From NCBI GenBank assembly GCA_004151065.3, contig NWUY0300008944.1, positions 8,520 through 32,334 on the forward strand: a DNA stretch of 23,815 nucleotides, written 5' to 3'. How positions within the stretch are numbered: the first letter of the stretch is position 1; each line of letters starts with the position of its first letter. The DNA comes from Larix sibirica. Taxonomy: Eukaryota > Streptophyta > Pinopsida > Pinales > Pinaceae. The notes beneath the pieces are model-generated. The model was not told the origin of the DNA, did no database searches, and worked only from the letters and a program-made list of their open reading frames with translations. Positions 1-10,254 of the stretch are shown here, piece by piece. The position numbers and the translations under genes were made by a program.

Positions 1-490
1 ACAACCATGCACTATGCTGTCACTGCTCCAATAGTACAAAGAAACAGTAATATAACATGATAAGATTTAAGCATCCTTAAAAGTTCAGTACCTGATAATG
101 ATTAAGGAACTTCAAAAGCCCAATACCTTATATGAGATTAAACAAATGGCATCATAGTAAAAGTCTTATATTGTAATGTCAACGACCAGAGTTATTCAGA
201 ACAATAGGAACAAAACCTCAAACGTAACAATGCTTACATTCTAGATGATATATATCATGCCTCTACAGCAATACAATCACCAATTCATTCTCTGGATTCT
301 CTAAAACTCCTCTCTACATTTAAACTTTCTTTCTGTAGGTAATAGCTGCCCTTTCAGCACTCCTATTGCTATCTCTATTCTTGATGTTACGATGTATTAT
401 AGTGTCATTGACCTCTTTTAGCCATTCTTGGACATTAATACAATTTCATTTTATTTCTCTATCAACTTTCAACCAATGTTTTCATACTCA
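1..490. other. Unassigned AT-rich DNA
   Basis: I see no coding region, RNA gene or clear repeat here. Both strands carry stops at the density expected of noncoding DNA. It may be flank of the hAT relic that follows. Confidence 0.5.
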
Positions 491-493
491 GTT

Positions 494-606
494 AACTCGG
501 ACTCGGACTCAGCCGAGTTGACCGCTGACAGTCTTGACTCAGCCCTTAAACCGGTTTGGTACCGAAGAGATCAACTCAGCCGAGTCCTTACTGACTCAGC
601 AGAGTC
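494..606. repeat. Imperfect palindrome cluster built on ACTCRGCCGAGT
   Basis: The motif ACTCGG/CCGAGT recurs in both orientations. AACTCGG at 494-500 pairs with CCGAGTT at 513-519. The 18 bases at 506-523 are inverted-repeated at 569-586 with 15 of 18 matches. GACTC-AGCA-GAGTC forms a small hairpin at 593-606. The GC content is much higher than the surroundings. It lies about 110 bp upstream of the first recognisable hAT coding block, so it could be a subterminal repeat of that element, where hAT transposases typically bind. That role is inference. Confidence 0.6.
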
Positions 607-713
607 AATGTGGGACCAGACAGCATGTATATCTAAGATTTAAATTTAGTTTTTTTCAAATGTAGTTAAAAACCTAAACCCCTATACTTAAACCCTAATT
701 CAATGTTATAGAG

Positions 714-1733
714 AGACCCGCCCACCCTCTACTTGCCTCACAACTTGGGAGAAGAATCAAAGATCAAATTGAGGAGGTCAAATATGGATTGTATGAGTGC
801 TTAGAATGCATGGTCCCTAATGAGAGTGAGCAGCAAGAGATAAACCGGTAGATCAATGGCTTTCACTAGAGCCACGGGTAAGTTGGTAACTTTGGAAAAA
901 ACCTAGCAATGATTGCAAGAGATTTGGACCAACCAGGTAAAGAAATCCAAAGTTTCATTAAGTTCAGTTGTTTAAACTTTAATCTTTAAATACTTGAACT
1001 TTTAGCCGGACTAACAATCTAATTTCTTGAACTAACTTTGTCTTTGCAGCACAATGGTGGGAGTCATTTGGTAGCCAATGTCCTCAATTGCAAATTTTTG
1101 CAATTCAAGTCTTGAGTGAAATTTGTAGTGTTTATGAGTGTGAGCACAATTGGTTTGTTTTTGAGTGGATTCAAACTAATAATATAAAAAAATGGAATGA
1201 AAATGGTTAAACTATCTCATCTTCATGTAGTACAACCTCCTGCTAAGGCACAATTATATAATGGGGAAAATACCTCATATAAATACCCTTGTGTTGGATG
1301 ATATTGAATCGACCTCAAAATGGGTAGAGGAGACTCAACTAACAAAGTTTGATCATGATTATGATATTGATGCAAATGATGAATTGGGGTTTCTTCATTT
1401 GGAGGTGAATCCAAATGTAGGAGCAAGTGTAACACCAGGCATTGCGAGCACTATCCATGCAACCCATGCTTCTACTAGTTCTATAGTTGTAGATGTCAAT
1501 GATGAGACAAAAAAGTTTGAGGATTCTGAGCCATAGTATTGCATGTAGATGATTTCAAGGATCCCATTTCCATGATTTTGATCATGTTGATAAGTGATCA
1601 TTGATATGAAATAGGACAATATCTTGTAGCATGTTTTTCGATTCTAGAGGTCATGTAGAGCCTTGTTGATTATGCATTTTGTTTCAGATATGTATTGCAC
1701 TTGGTGCCATTTTGATATATTCACCCTTACATG
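714..1733 (+). mobile_element. hAT-superfamily transposase relic, C-terminal part, with intron
   Basis: This is the C-terminal part of a plant hAT transposase, a DNA-transposon protein that cuts and moves its element; the end shown here includes the dimerisation region. A first block (714-936) reads ...GLYECLECMVPNESEQQEIN and then meets stops at TAG codons. A GT..AG intron (937-1049) joins DLDQP to AQWWESFGSQCPQLQIFAIQ in frame. The stretch CEHNWFVFEWIQT follows and corresponds to the conserved CERNWSxFExIHT of the family. After a TAA and a frameshift come YNLLLRHN and LDDIESTSKWVEE, then an acidic tail ending at a TAG near 1533. About 200 further bases to 1733 are shared with the second copy at 4693-5189, so they are probably 3' UTR or element sequence. 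The N-terminal BED zinc finger and catalytic core are not visible. It is a pseudogene. Confidence 0.8.
937..1049 (+). other. Intron of the hAT transposase relic
   Basis: The donor is CAG|GTAAAG after 936 and the acceptor is TTTGCAG| at 1049. Splicing restores the family sequence across the junction (DQP joined to AQWWESFG), the best evidence that this is a real intron. It is 113 bp and AT-rich. Confidence 0.75.
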
Positions 1734-4500
1734 ACATATACATGAGTAGAAACCATTAAGATCTAGTTTGTGCTTTGAAATTAGAAACACTATCAGAAAA
1801 ACCATTACATGACAACATATAGATGATCATATTAAAGCTTATGCTTATTTTCATTTTGAAACAAGTATATTTACATCATTAGTACTCACAGAGGACCACT
1901 TCATGGCTAAAAAAAACCATAAAACCGCCTTCAACACAAAAAATCCAATGCAAATCCTGAACATTGCTTATGAATCAATTTCAATTAATAGTTACACTAG
2001 ATGAAATTGAACAGTCCTTTGCTAAAACTAAGTAAGAACATAATGTTTTTACCTCCATTATTCCTTAGAGTGGTTGGGGATTATAAATGCTTTTATATAA
2101 TAGTGATACATATAGAATCACTATAAATCCCATATGGGCATTGTAAACCCCACAATGAAAGGGCTAATGTTCACTTTATGTGTAAAGCAATTTATCCCAC
2201 TTTCACAAGCTGAAATAACTTGCTCAATGAACATTAGTGTATAAGGAAATGAAATCCATTGTAATACATGCACTAGTTAATCATAATACAATAGTGTGTT
2301 ATTTTGTGTATCCCTCACTTGATTAGGGTTTCTAAATTTTTGTAACAATTTTTATGTATCATATTTCAATGATTTATATTTTCAATCTTCCTATATTTTA
2401 AATTTTAATTAATTTTTTATTTTTTATTGGGTCTCCTCAGTTGAAGACCCCGGTGTTCCCTATGGCATTCCCTAGAATTTGTGATCTAATTGTGCACATC
2501 CCTCTGTATGTGTTTCCCCACTCTCACATCCCCACATCCTTGAAACTTGGTGGAACATTGAGTTTTCCTAATTCCATTACTTTATAATCTTTCTACAAGA
2601 TTAAGCTCAAGCTCTCATGGATAGACAATTGACCCTACTAGTCATTTTGTTCTTAGTTTGTGTTCCCAACTTGCACTTTATGTTTGTTTGGAATTTTTCT
2701 TGACAACACCTCTCATGTTACCTAGTCCTGAAAATATTATTTTAGGGAATACATCATCAAGGGTGCAGACACAGACTCATCAGAAATACTACAGAAAGTG
2801 TTGGAAATTCTTGGAAATATCGATAAGCATAAACTTGGACTTGAAATTTTGAAAAGAAAATAGTAAACATCGACAACCTAAAAAAAACACAAAAAATAGG
2901 AAATGTTAGGGGAAATCAGAGATATTTTCAACATAGATGTTACCATGTTTGGTGCAACAAACATAAGAGCATATTGGAACAATTGAATATTTGATGTAAT
3001 GAAAAATCTCCTCCACCTATCCTTCAATTAATGATATTTTCTATATATTTAGTTTCCATTTATACATACATATTTTCATGTAAATATAAATGTTTATGTG
3101 TGTGTATCCAAAAGGAGACTTTTGTTTTTAATCTTCATGTTATTTTCCACATGCAATAGTATCTCTAACTCTTTACCTCCATGTTATAATTTTACAATTT
3201 ACAAAAAGATTTTACTTGTTGAATATTTTTGCACAAGAAAACAATTTGTACCCTTCAAACAACCTCAAAATCTTCATTGCAGGTTTCCTTTACATCAATA
3301 ATCTTTATACAATCACTTCCATTTTTCTAGGAAGCTTTTACAACTTCTTACCCCCATAGATACCAACTAATCCATTCACTAGTAAATTATGCATTAACAA
3401 TGGGTACTTAGCTTCATTAGCTGTGAGTATCAAAGGGATTTCACTATAACTTGGACATAACCAGTTTTAATTCTTCATAAAAATCCCACCAACAAATTTA
3501 ATATATAATTAACTTATTAACCCAGCTAAAGGTGCTTAATTCCGCACCCCAATCAGTGGAATGGAAAGTAAATTATGTGGACAACAATGCACATCCGAAC
3601 ATTCCAAATATTGAACCAAAAAAATTATGAAATGTTAGTTAAGAATCCAAGTCAATATGACAAAAACTTGAAAGCATACATTTAGATCATCTACTAAAAT
3701 AAAAGGAAACCCTAAATAATTCTTCAGAGGATAATCACAAATTTCAAGGAATAAAGCTTCTACATGTTATATTTTATGTTGATGGAATAAGGGCTATAAT
3801 AATTTTTTAAGCAAACCAAAATCATGTAACTTGTAAGTCAGGAACAATGCACTTATTGATGGAATGAAGCAATATTCTAAAATTTACATAGTTGTAACCT
3901 CCAACAAGCATGTCCCCTAGCATTACTACACTCCATGACTATCTAAAATTCATGCCAAATTTCTCTATTTAAATTAATTTAATTTAAAAATTGACATAAA
4001 ATTAAAGGAATGACCAAAATTATGCAACTTAGGAACACAACACACCACTTGAAATAATTTCACAAAGGGGAAAACCCTCTGACAAAGGTTGAAGCTTGAC
4101 ATTAAACAACAGACAATCATTAATAAATGTTTATCCTGGTTTCAATTGACATGAACAACCCAACAATAATGTTTCCAATTTCCACACAACCATGCTTTGG
4201 CATGATTTCAAACAAGAATCCATCCACAAAATATCCAAGCATAGTATAGTGATCCAGAATTTCACATAATTTCATAAAGGGGGAAGCCCAAGATGGTGAA
4301 CCCCTTGACGAAGGGGAAAACCCATGAAGGTTGAATTACCTGAATTACTCTTAATTGGAAACAAGGGTTGGATAACAAATCACTTACTGATTTATTTTGC
4401 ATTGGTGGGTCCATGCTATAGATATGCTACCTCTTTTGTGAGCTATGTTACTTCTATTGCAAGCTTGAGCTATTCCACCTCTGAGAACTCTGCAACCTCC
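1734..4500. other. Long AT-rich stretch without recognisable genes
   Basis: There are only short chance reading frames (for example near 2658-2852 and 3098-3301) whose translations look like no family I know. A short stretch around 4063-4095 (AAAGGGGAAAACCC..GACAAAGGTTGAAGC) is loosely echoed at 4305-4335, so some old repeat may be present. I see no LTR, TIR or RNA gene. Confidence 0.45.
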
Positions 4501-4519
4501 GTGCCTCTCCCATTTTTCA

Positions 4520-4523
4520 TCTA

Positions 4524-4557
<34 letters not shown>

Positions 4558-4692
4558 GCCTCCCTCTCCCTCTCCCTCTCCCTCTCCCTACTCCACCTAC
4601 TCCTATCCCCGACTGCCCTCTCTATATTCCAGCCCCGTAACACCCACACACATCCACCCCGTGTGATTTTCTCTCTCTCTCTCTCTCTCTCN
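4520..4692. repeat. Pyrimidine-rich microsatellite block: (CT)n, (TA)n, (CCCTCT)n, (CT)n
   Basis: A (CT)n run at about 4522-4547 is followed by a short (TA)n, a (TCCCTC)n hexamer run at 4561-4590 and a second (CT)n run at about 4670-4691 that ends at an ambiguous base, N, at 4692. Long reading frames across it on both strands are low-complexity artefacts (SLSLSL or EREREN-type repeats). Plant 5' UTRs often contain CT tracts, but here the block abuts a truncated transposase, so it may only mark a junction. Confidence 0.85.
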
Positions 4693-5189
4693 CTCCAACT
4701 AAGGCACAACCAATTATTGAACAAAAGACCTGATACAGATCCCATTGTGTTGGATGATATTGATCCAACCTCAGAATGGGTAGAGGAGTCTCACTCGGCA
4801 AAGTTTGACCCTGATCATGATTTTGATGCAAAAGACTTGGGGTGGGTGGACTTGGATGTGGGTCCAGCAATACCAGGTGATGCATAGATGCAGACATGCC
4901 AGGCACTAGATGACATAGCTATGCTTCTACTAGTTCTACTGCTGCTCTTGCAGATGTTCCTGAGCAGTCCAACAAGGCTGAGGACGCTGAGGAGTCTAAG
5001 CTAGATACTGATGCCTACAATCTCATTTCCAGCATTGGTGGTGATGAGTCTGATGATTGATCATGTAGATCTTGTATAGCATGTTATTTTTTGGACTTTC
5101 GAGGCCATTTAGAGCATCGTTGGTTATGTATTTCATTTTAGATATGTATTGCACTTGGTGCCATTTTGATATATTCACCCTTACATGGT
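4693..5189 (+). mobile_element. hAT-superfamily transposase relic, extreme C-terminus, second copy
   Basis: The translation starts LRHNQLLNKRP, continues through DPIVLDDIDPTSEWVEE and an acidic stretch, and stops at TAG 4885-4887. In another frame the acidic, serine-rich tail continues to TGA at about 5060 (ending SSIGGDESDD), so at least one frameshift is present. The copy is clearly paralogous to 1209-1733: the peptides align and the downstream flanks share GATATGTATTGCACTTGGTG (1688 onward and 5141 onward) and more. The upstream part is missing, cut at the CT tract and the N at 4692. This copy keeps more of the tail and fewer stops than the first, so it may be younger. It is not functional. 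Confidence 0.75.
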
Positions 5190-5680
5190 ATATCTTCTGA
5201 GATGCTTTGGACCATCTCTTTTCAGGACATCCTCATTAACCAAACTTAGATCATATGCAGCTATTGGTCAAATAGATACTCTCCAGCAACATTAACTCGG
5301 AACTAACAAATCAGTTCACACGCCCACCAAAGCTATGCTAACACAAACAACAACACAACTCATCATAAAGAATTGTCCAGGGGTTTATGTTTACAGAATG
5401 TAACACTTATGAACAATAATTATCTTTGAATAAATGGGATATACCAATATAGAATATCCCCATACCAATATATGATAGAAAATGTATCAACCAACTAGTA
5501 TAAAATATAGCTAGACGCCTAAATTTCACAAAGAAGAGTATTAAAAAGACTTACCCTGAAGCAAGCAGTGAACTTGTTGGACTCCATGAACAAACGAAAA
5601 CCTGAATGGCATGCAAAAGTTGCATTTATATATATATATATATGTTTTCCAGAAAAGGAGGTAACTGACTATTCTTTTGG
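5190..5680. other. Unassigned DNA with a short (TA)n run
   Basis: I see no gene. A (TA)n run of about 16 bases lies at 5627-5642. The sequence is otherwise AT-rich without recognisable structure. Confidence 0.5.
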
Positions 5681-5912
5681 GGAATTGCAAACCTGAGAGG
5701 TGTGTCCTTCCAGGATAGTGACATCTGAACTTGAAAACTCCCAGAATGTAGATGATGAGGTAATTGTAATGCCCATGGACTCCAGGCCTGAAAGNTTATG
5801 GAATTGCAAACCTCAGAGGTGTGTCCTTCCAGGATAGTGACATCTGAACTTGAAAACTCCCAGAATGTAGATGATGAAGTAATTGCAATGCCCATGGGCT
5901 CCAGGCCTGGCA
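5681..5912. repeat. Two-copy tandem duplication, period 119 bp, N at the join
   Basis: GGAATTGCAAACCT begins at 5681 and again at 5800. About 113 bases of each unit align with only about four differences seen by eye. The short linker between the units contains an ambiguous base at 5795. I recognise no product. The unit may be a real tandem duplication or two versions of one locus placed side by side in the assembly. Confidence 0.9.
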
Positions 5913-6673
5913 GAAACAGAGGTGGTGAACATGAATCTCAAACTAAATGAGACGAAAAAGTACAAGGTCCATTCAAAATCATCTAGCCCATCATTTTATT
6001 TTTATAGAAAACAGAGAAAAATTGATGAAAGTCAACTTACAGTCAAGCAGAAATCACCCATCTTATGGCCAGAGTGGGATCATTTATGTTATTAGAAATA
6101 GAGAACCAACTGTTGGCCAGAGCGGGAACATCTATTTTACCAGCAAATAAAGAAATATTAAAGATAGTAAACTTACAGTTAAACAGAAATCACCCCAACT
6201 TTTGGCCAGAGCGGGATCAAAACTCAAACTCTTGGTACCCGGCACTTTGTGGATTCTGAAATGTATAAATCCCATACTGGAATTTACTGTGAATTGGAAT
6301 AACAAATTCCAACCAGTATAACACTGGACCAGAGGACAGATAACTCAAAACAGTAACTCGACCATGGGGGATTTCATGAATGAAGAGATCGTATTCAAAA
6401 TATAACTGCTCTACTCAGGGGAATAGCTAAGCTCGTTAAGAAGGCAACCCAAGCAAGCATTACAATATTGAAATTGCTCCGTCCACAAATCATGCGACGG
6501 ACGCTTATTATTAGTATTAAATGTATTGAAATATTGCATGCAATGCTTCTTATAAATATATACATATATTTTGAAGTGTAGTTATAAACCCAAACGTTGT
6601 ATGTAATATATTTCAATAAAAATTAAAATTTATGAAGAAACATTTATGTTACAACAGAAAGTTGCGTTGCAAT
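5913..6673. other. Unassigned DNA with a dispersed GGCCAGAGYGGGAWC repeat
   Basis: Three related segments containing GGCCAGAGTGGGATC or GGCCAGAGCGGGAAC occur at about 6067, 6116 and 6203. Two of them are preceded by CTTACAGTYAARCAGAAATCACCC (about 6038 and 6173). This looks like a decayed local duplication. The short reading frames over it simply follow the repeat and are not credible genes. Confidence 0.5.
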
Positions 6674-6753
6674 ATATCCCTGCCAAAAGAATGTTGTATC
6701 AAAAGAGATATGCATATCTCTGCCAAAAGAAGGTTGTATCAAAAGAGATATGC
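6674..6753. repeat. Two-copy tandem repeat, 40-bp unit
   Basis: The unit ATATCYCTGCCAAAAGAAKG... occupies 6674-6713 and 6714-6753 with two differences. The short open frame over it is a consequence of the repeat. Confidence 0.9.
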
Positions 6754-7004
6754 AAAAAGCACTATGAAACTAATGTTTGCATGGTCATTTAATGCATACT
6801 ATGCGGAGCACTAGCTAATAAAACTATGATAAAAAAAAGTCTTGTAAGTGACCACCTGTATCGACCCTTGTAATTTTCAGCCCCCGCCATGTGACATCAC
6901 TTCTATTAATATTTTAAACCACTGCCATTTTTATTAAACCATCACCAAATTAATAAAAGGATTGGGATCATAAATTGTAATCCTCCAAAATGGGGCTTAA
7001 CCTT

Positions 7005-7308
7005 TTAAGTTCATTGGAGCCACACCGCCACACCATTTTTCGGGGCCTAAACCTATTATGTAGCGCTATGAGTCTGGGCTTATCTTTTTACGCAGCACTG
7101 CATAAAAAGATAAACCTCGATGCACAACGTTGGATAATAGGTTAAGTCGTCGTTGCATAAAAAGATAAGCCCCGATGCATAGCATTGCATAATAGATTAA
7201 GCCGTTGGATAATAGGTTAAGTTGCTGCTGCATAAAAAGATAAGCCTCAACACATAGACCTGCATAATAGATTAATCCTGGACAAATGGTGTGGCCTAGT
7301 GAACGTAA
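7005..7308. mobile_element. Foldback / MITE-like element with long imperfect terminal inverted repeats
   Basis: The left arm (about 7005-7098) is the reverse complement of the right arm (about 7226-7308) over some 80 bases with indels. Landmarks are GTTCAYTRG at the ends, CCACACCATTT inside, CTATTATG, and GGCTTATCTTTTTA near the loop. The GCATAAAAAGATAARCC segment is also repeated directly at about 7109, 7155 and 7230, so the right arm is internally amplified. No transposase frame is present, so the element would be non-autonomous. The outer bases read TTAAGTTCA on the left and TGAACGTAA on the right; a TTA/TAA-type target duplication is possible but I cannot separate it from the arm. The superfamily is not assigned. 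Confidence 0.7.
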
Positions 7309-7639
7309 TTAATTAATGTAATATTGTGACGACGCATGTTTGGTCTTTCGCACATTGCTCCTCTAGTGGCCTATGCTTTTCATGGAAAATTGATCCAGTG
7401 AATTCTTGTCTTCTCCTTGAGTAATTTGATTAACGAGGTCTTGAAGCATGATATTTAAGGAATCTTTGAATCTACATTTGAGTGATGGGGATATGTGATT
7501 GTAAGGGAATGAATCAACCCATGAAACAACTGTAGTGGAAACTGGAGTGGACCAGGTTCAATCCACATCTTATCCTTTCTTATAGCCTCTGCTACATTAA
7601 TACTTATTTTCTAGTTTTTTATGGTAAGAAATTTGAACT
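7309..7639. other. Unassigned DNA between foldback element and receptor relic
   Basis: The GAF and membrane domains of an ethylene receptor would be expected upstream of the kinase relic. I could not recognise them here in any frame. Confidence 0.4.
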
Positions 7640-8870
7640 TTAAAGGTGATTACCGCACTATATCATGTAATTGTTATGGAGGAGTCTCTGATAGCCAAAT
7701 AAGACTTGAAACAACAAATCATCGCTCTAGAATTTTCCAAGCAACGTTTGGGAAATGAAATGAATGATCCAAATGATGTAATTGAATCCATAAACCACGA
7801 GATGAGGATGCCTTTACATAAAGTTGGGGCTCTTATTTCTTTACTTATGGATTCCAATCTCAATGAAATACAAAAATACGTATCAGGATTTATGCAGATA
7901 AACTTTGAAGTTATATATAAGATTATGGATACGCTAGTCGTCTTTTCAACGCTAGAAAACGATGGTCTTCACTATAACTAGCACAAAATATGCTCCAAGA
8001 GCTCATTTTGCCACTACCAAGGGGCTTCAATTGATCTTTTCAAGCCACAAAAACTTTCCCAAGACTGTTGCAGGAGATGACATTAGGATTCTTCATGTTT
8101 TGTTCAACATTGTAAGCATTTTTTTTCTAATCTTTACTATTTTCAACTAAGAATGCATAGGGATTAGACATGCAACATTTTCTGGGCATTATTTCTGCAT
8201 GATATTCACTTGAATGCAGTAATTGATTATGGTTTCACTGGAATTTGGAAATTGCTTATGGTTTCATCCATAATTATGATTTGCTTATACTCCCGCCATG
8301 GCCAAATAACTTTGGGTCAACGAATCAATATTATCTCAATGAAACCATGAAACCCACATAGTCAATCCTAACCGTTTATTTCATTGTGTATATGAAAAGT
8401 GGTAGTTTTTCTACTTGATACAAAACATAATCACCCCCAACTTCGCTTCTCTAACATATTTATATTTTTAATTGATTGGTTCAAACCACTCATTGAACAG
8501 GTAGGCAATGCTATCGAAGTCACTGAGAGAGGGAATGTATGTGTATATTCTAAATGACAAGGAAAATGGTACTTAACCTGGAAATGAAAAATTGACTTCA
8601 CGTGCATATATTCACTTTGAAGTGAAAAATATGGGCATTGGCATAGATCCATCATCATATGGTTACACCTCTAGGCAGCAGTCGTACCCTTGCCTCAAAA
8701 GAATCTTTAAAGGTAATGGGAAACCTATTTTATGTTCCTGGTATGATGAAACGACTGCTTCATTGACTGGGTATCATCTGGATTTTTACCTGGAAATTCA
8801 CTGGCTCTGATGCCGGTTTTTTTGCTCTTAAACGATATCAAAGTCGCTCTTTAACGAGGTAAACTGCTTC
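7640..8870 (+). pseudogene. Ethylene-receptor-like (ETR1/ERS1-type) histidine kinase relic
   Basis: This is the kinase part of a plant ethylene receptor, an ER-membrane hormone sensor. From about 7656 the frame reads ALYHVIVMEESLIAK, matching the VALSHAAxLEES linker of the family, then a stop and 91 residues (7706-7978) with the phospho-acceptor H box NHEMRMPLHKVGALISLL and a STLENDGL dimerisation end. After a frameshift, GLQLIFSSHKNFPKTVAGDD leads to LFNI at 8111. An intron (8112-8500) joins LFNI to VGNAIEVTERGNV, the N box of the ATP-binding domain. A further shift gives VKNMGIGIDP (G1 box, with the usual Asp of DxGxG replaced by Asn) at about 8622-8655. LKRYQSRSLTRG at about 8828-8862 resembles the following F-box segment. 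The intact NHEMR motif favours subfamily 1. The membrane and GAF domains are absent. Several stops and shifts make it a pseudogene. The family call is fairly firm; the subfamily is inference. Confidence 0.75.
8112..8500 (+). other. Intron in the receptor-kinase relic
   Basis: The donor is ATT|GTAAGC at 8112 and the acceptor is TTGAACAG| at 8500. Splicing reunites LFNI with VGNA, the conserved NIVGNA motif of ethylene-receptor kinase domains. Keeping the intron means the relic came from a genomic copy and not from a processed mRNA. Confidence 0.75.
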
Positions 8871-10083
8871 TCGTATTGCGGGATCATCAACTGGCTATGC
8901 TTTTACATAATCAATTGTCTATAGATCCGCTCTAGCTTACTTTGGATTCAACTTCCCTGCTAGATGTTGATGTTCAACCTTGATTCTCTAACAATCAAAA
9001 CACCACTTGAGCAACTTCTCCTTTTTATCCCTCTCGAGAACTTCTGGTTGGTCGCCAATTAAAGTGGTACATGAGTTGGATTTAGCGGTGCGAGGAGTAT
9101 TGAATGGTTTGAGCAGATTCTAGTATGCATATTGATTCAGATAAGGAGGGGGGTGATGGCATTAAAGAGGTTGGATTTGAACAAGTGGAATCCATCTTGT
9201 ACGTGCAATCTCTAAGTTCAGGTATCAAATGAGTATTGTTCATCCGGGATAAAGAACTCGATTTTGTCTTTATACAACTGGTTGAATTTCATAATTCACT
9301 GCGTTACGCGCCTATGGGCACCCAAGTCAACCAATCCATACATATGGGAAGCTTCCCATCTTTAGATTCTTGCATGTTTGGATGAGATAGGTGGACACAC
9401 TAATAGAAAATAAACATGTAAGCCCTTTCACATTCCAAGAGATAACTATCATATCTTACTTGTACCACGCCAAAACAAATAAAATAAAATGGGATTTAGG
9501 TATTATCTTTGTCATTTATTTATTTTCTCCATAAAGTATTATATGAGATATTTTCTATAAGTAATATATTCAAGGCATGAAAATTTGGGGATACTTGAGC
9601 ACTTGTTCATTCGGCCTATTCAAATATGATAATCTTCAAACTATCGCTCAAGCATGTGGAATTTAAGGATCAATTCATTATTTGGTGATAAAGAAGTCTG
9701 GATAAGAGCACCTGGCAAACTTGGGAAAAGATGATGAAAACCATAATCAACTGGCTATTCACCATAAACATGATCCATTTAACTCACAGAATTGCAGCAA
9801 ATCTTTCACAACGTGTCAACGGATTGATGAAATTCAATTAAGTTTCCTTGCTGGCATATATTTCCTTCATTGGCGCATAAGGAATGGCATTTATTATTTA
9901 TCTCCTATGATCTAGTGTTTTTACAAAAAAGATATTATTTAACAAATTATTTCGCAGAACCCAATGCTATGCATGGACACATGTAAATATTCCATCATAC
10001 TCTGCTAGAACACCAAGGTTTGGTGTTACCGTCATCACCGTGTCACCGAAAAAGGCCATTAAGGGAAGAGGATTATACTCAAA
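8871..10083. other. Unassigned DNA downstream of the receptor relic
   Basis: Around 9055-9115 one frame (SPIKVVHELDLAVRGVLNGL) faintly recalls the start of a receiver domain, which would fit a hybrid ethylene receptor, but the similarity is too weak to annotate. A 64-residue frame at 9721-9912 matches nothing I know. No RNA gene or repeat is evident before 10084. Confidence 0.4.
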
Positions 10084-10254
10084 TTTTTTAATGTTTGAAG
10101 AAAATATGAAAACATCATGTTATTTTTTTAATGTTTAAAGAAAATATGAAAACATCATTACATGTAATTTATTGTTCAATGTTAATAATTTGGTGTCACG
10201 GTTATAGATGTATAGTTTGCAATGTATTGATTTATAGTTTGCAATGTATTGATT
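10084..10254. repeat. Two small tandem repeats (40-bp x2 and 22-bp x2)
   Basis: TTTTTTAATGTTTRAAGAAA and the following bases through AACATCAT repeat with a 40-base period (10084-10158). TATAGTTTGCAATGTATTGATT occurs twice in succession at 10211-10254. Both may lie within the inferred reverse-strand LTR. Confidence 0.85.

Noticed and set aside
428-643. 71-residue open frame
   Set aside because: It runs across the palindrome cluster and has no resemblance to a known family; its serine/aspartate richness comes from the repeated motif.
4324-4887. 187-residue frame on the plus strand, the longest in the window
   Set aside because: Only its last third is meaningful (hAT C-terminus). The middle is translated CT microsatellite with an N, and the first part matches nothing I know.
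4521-4906. Minus-strand frames rich in Glu-Arg repeats
   Set aside because: They are the reverse translation of the CT microsatellite and of the hAT relic.
5626-5895. 89-residue minus-strand frame with an internal repeat
   Set aside because: It is translation of the 119-bp tandem duplication, includes the N at 5795, and has no family resemblance.
7080-7280. Possible CRISPR-like array (short repeated units)
   Set aside because: The units are imperfect, unequally spaced and mirrored by an inverted copy, which fits a foldback element in a plant genome and not a CRISPR array.
9721-9915. 64-residue plus-strand frame
   Set aside because: No known family is recognisable and no splice or start context supports it.
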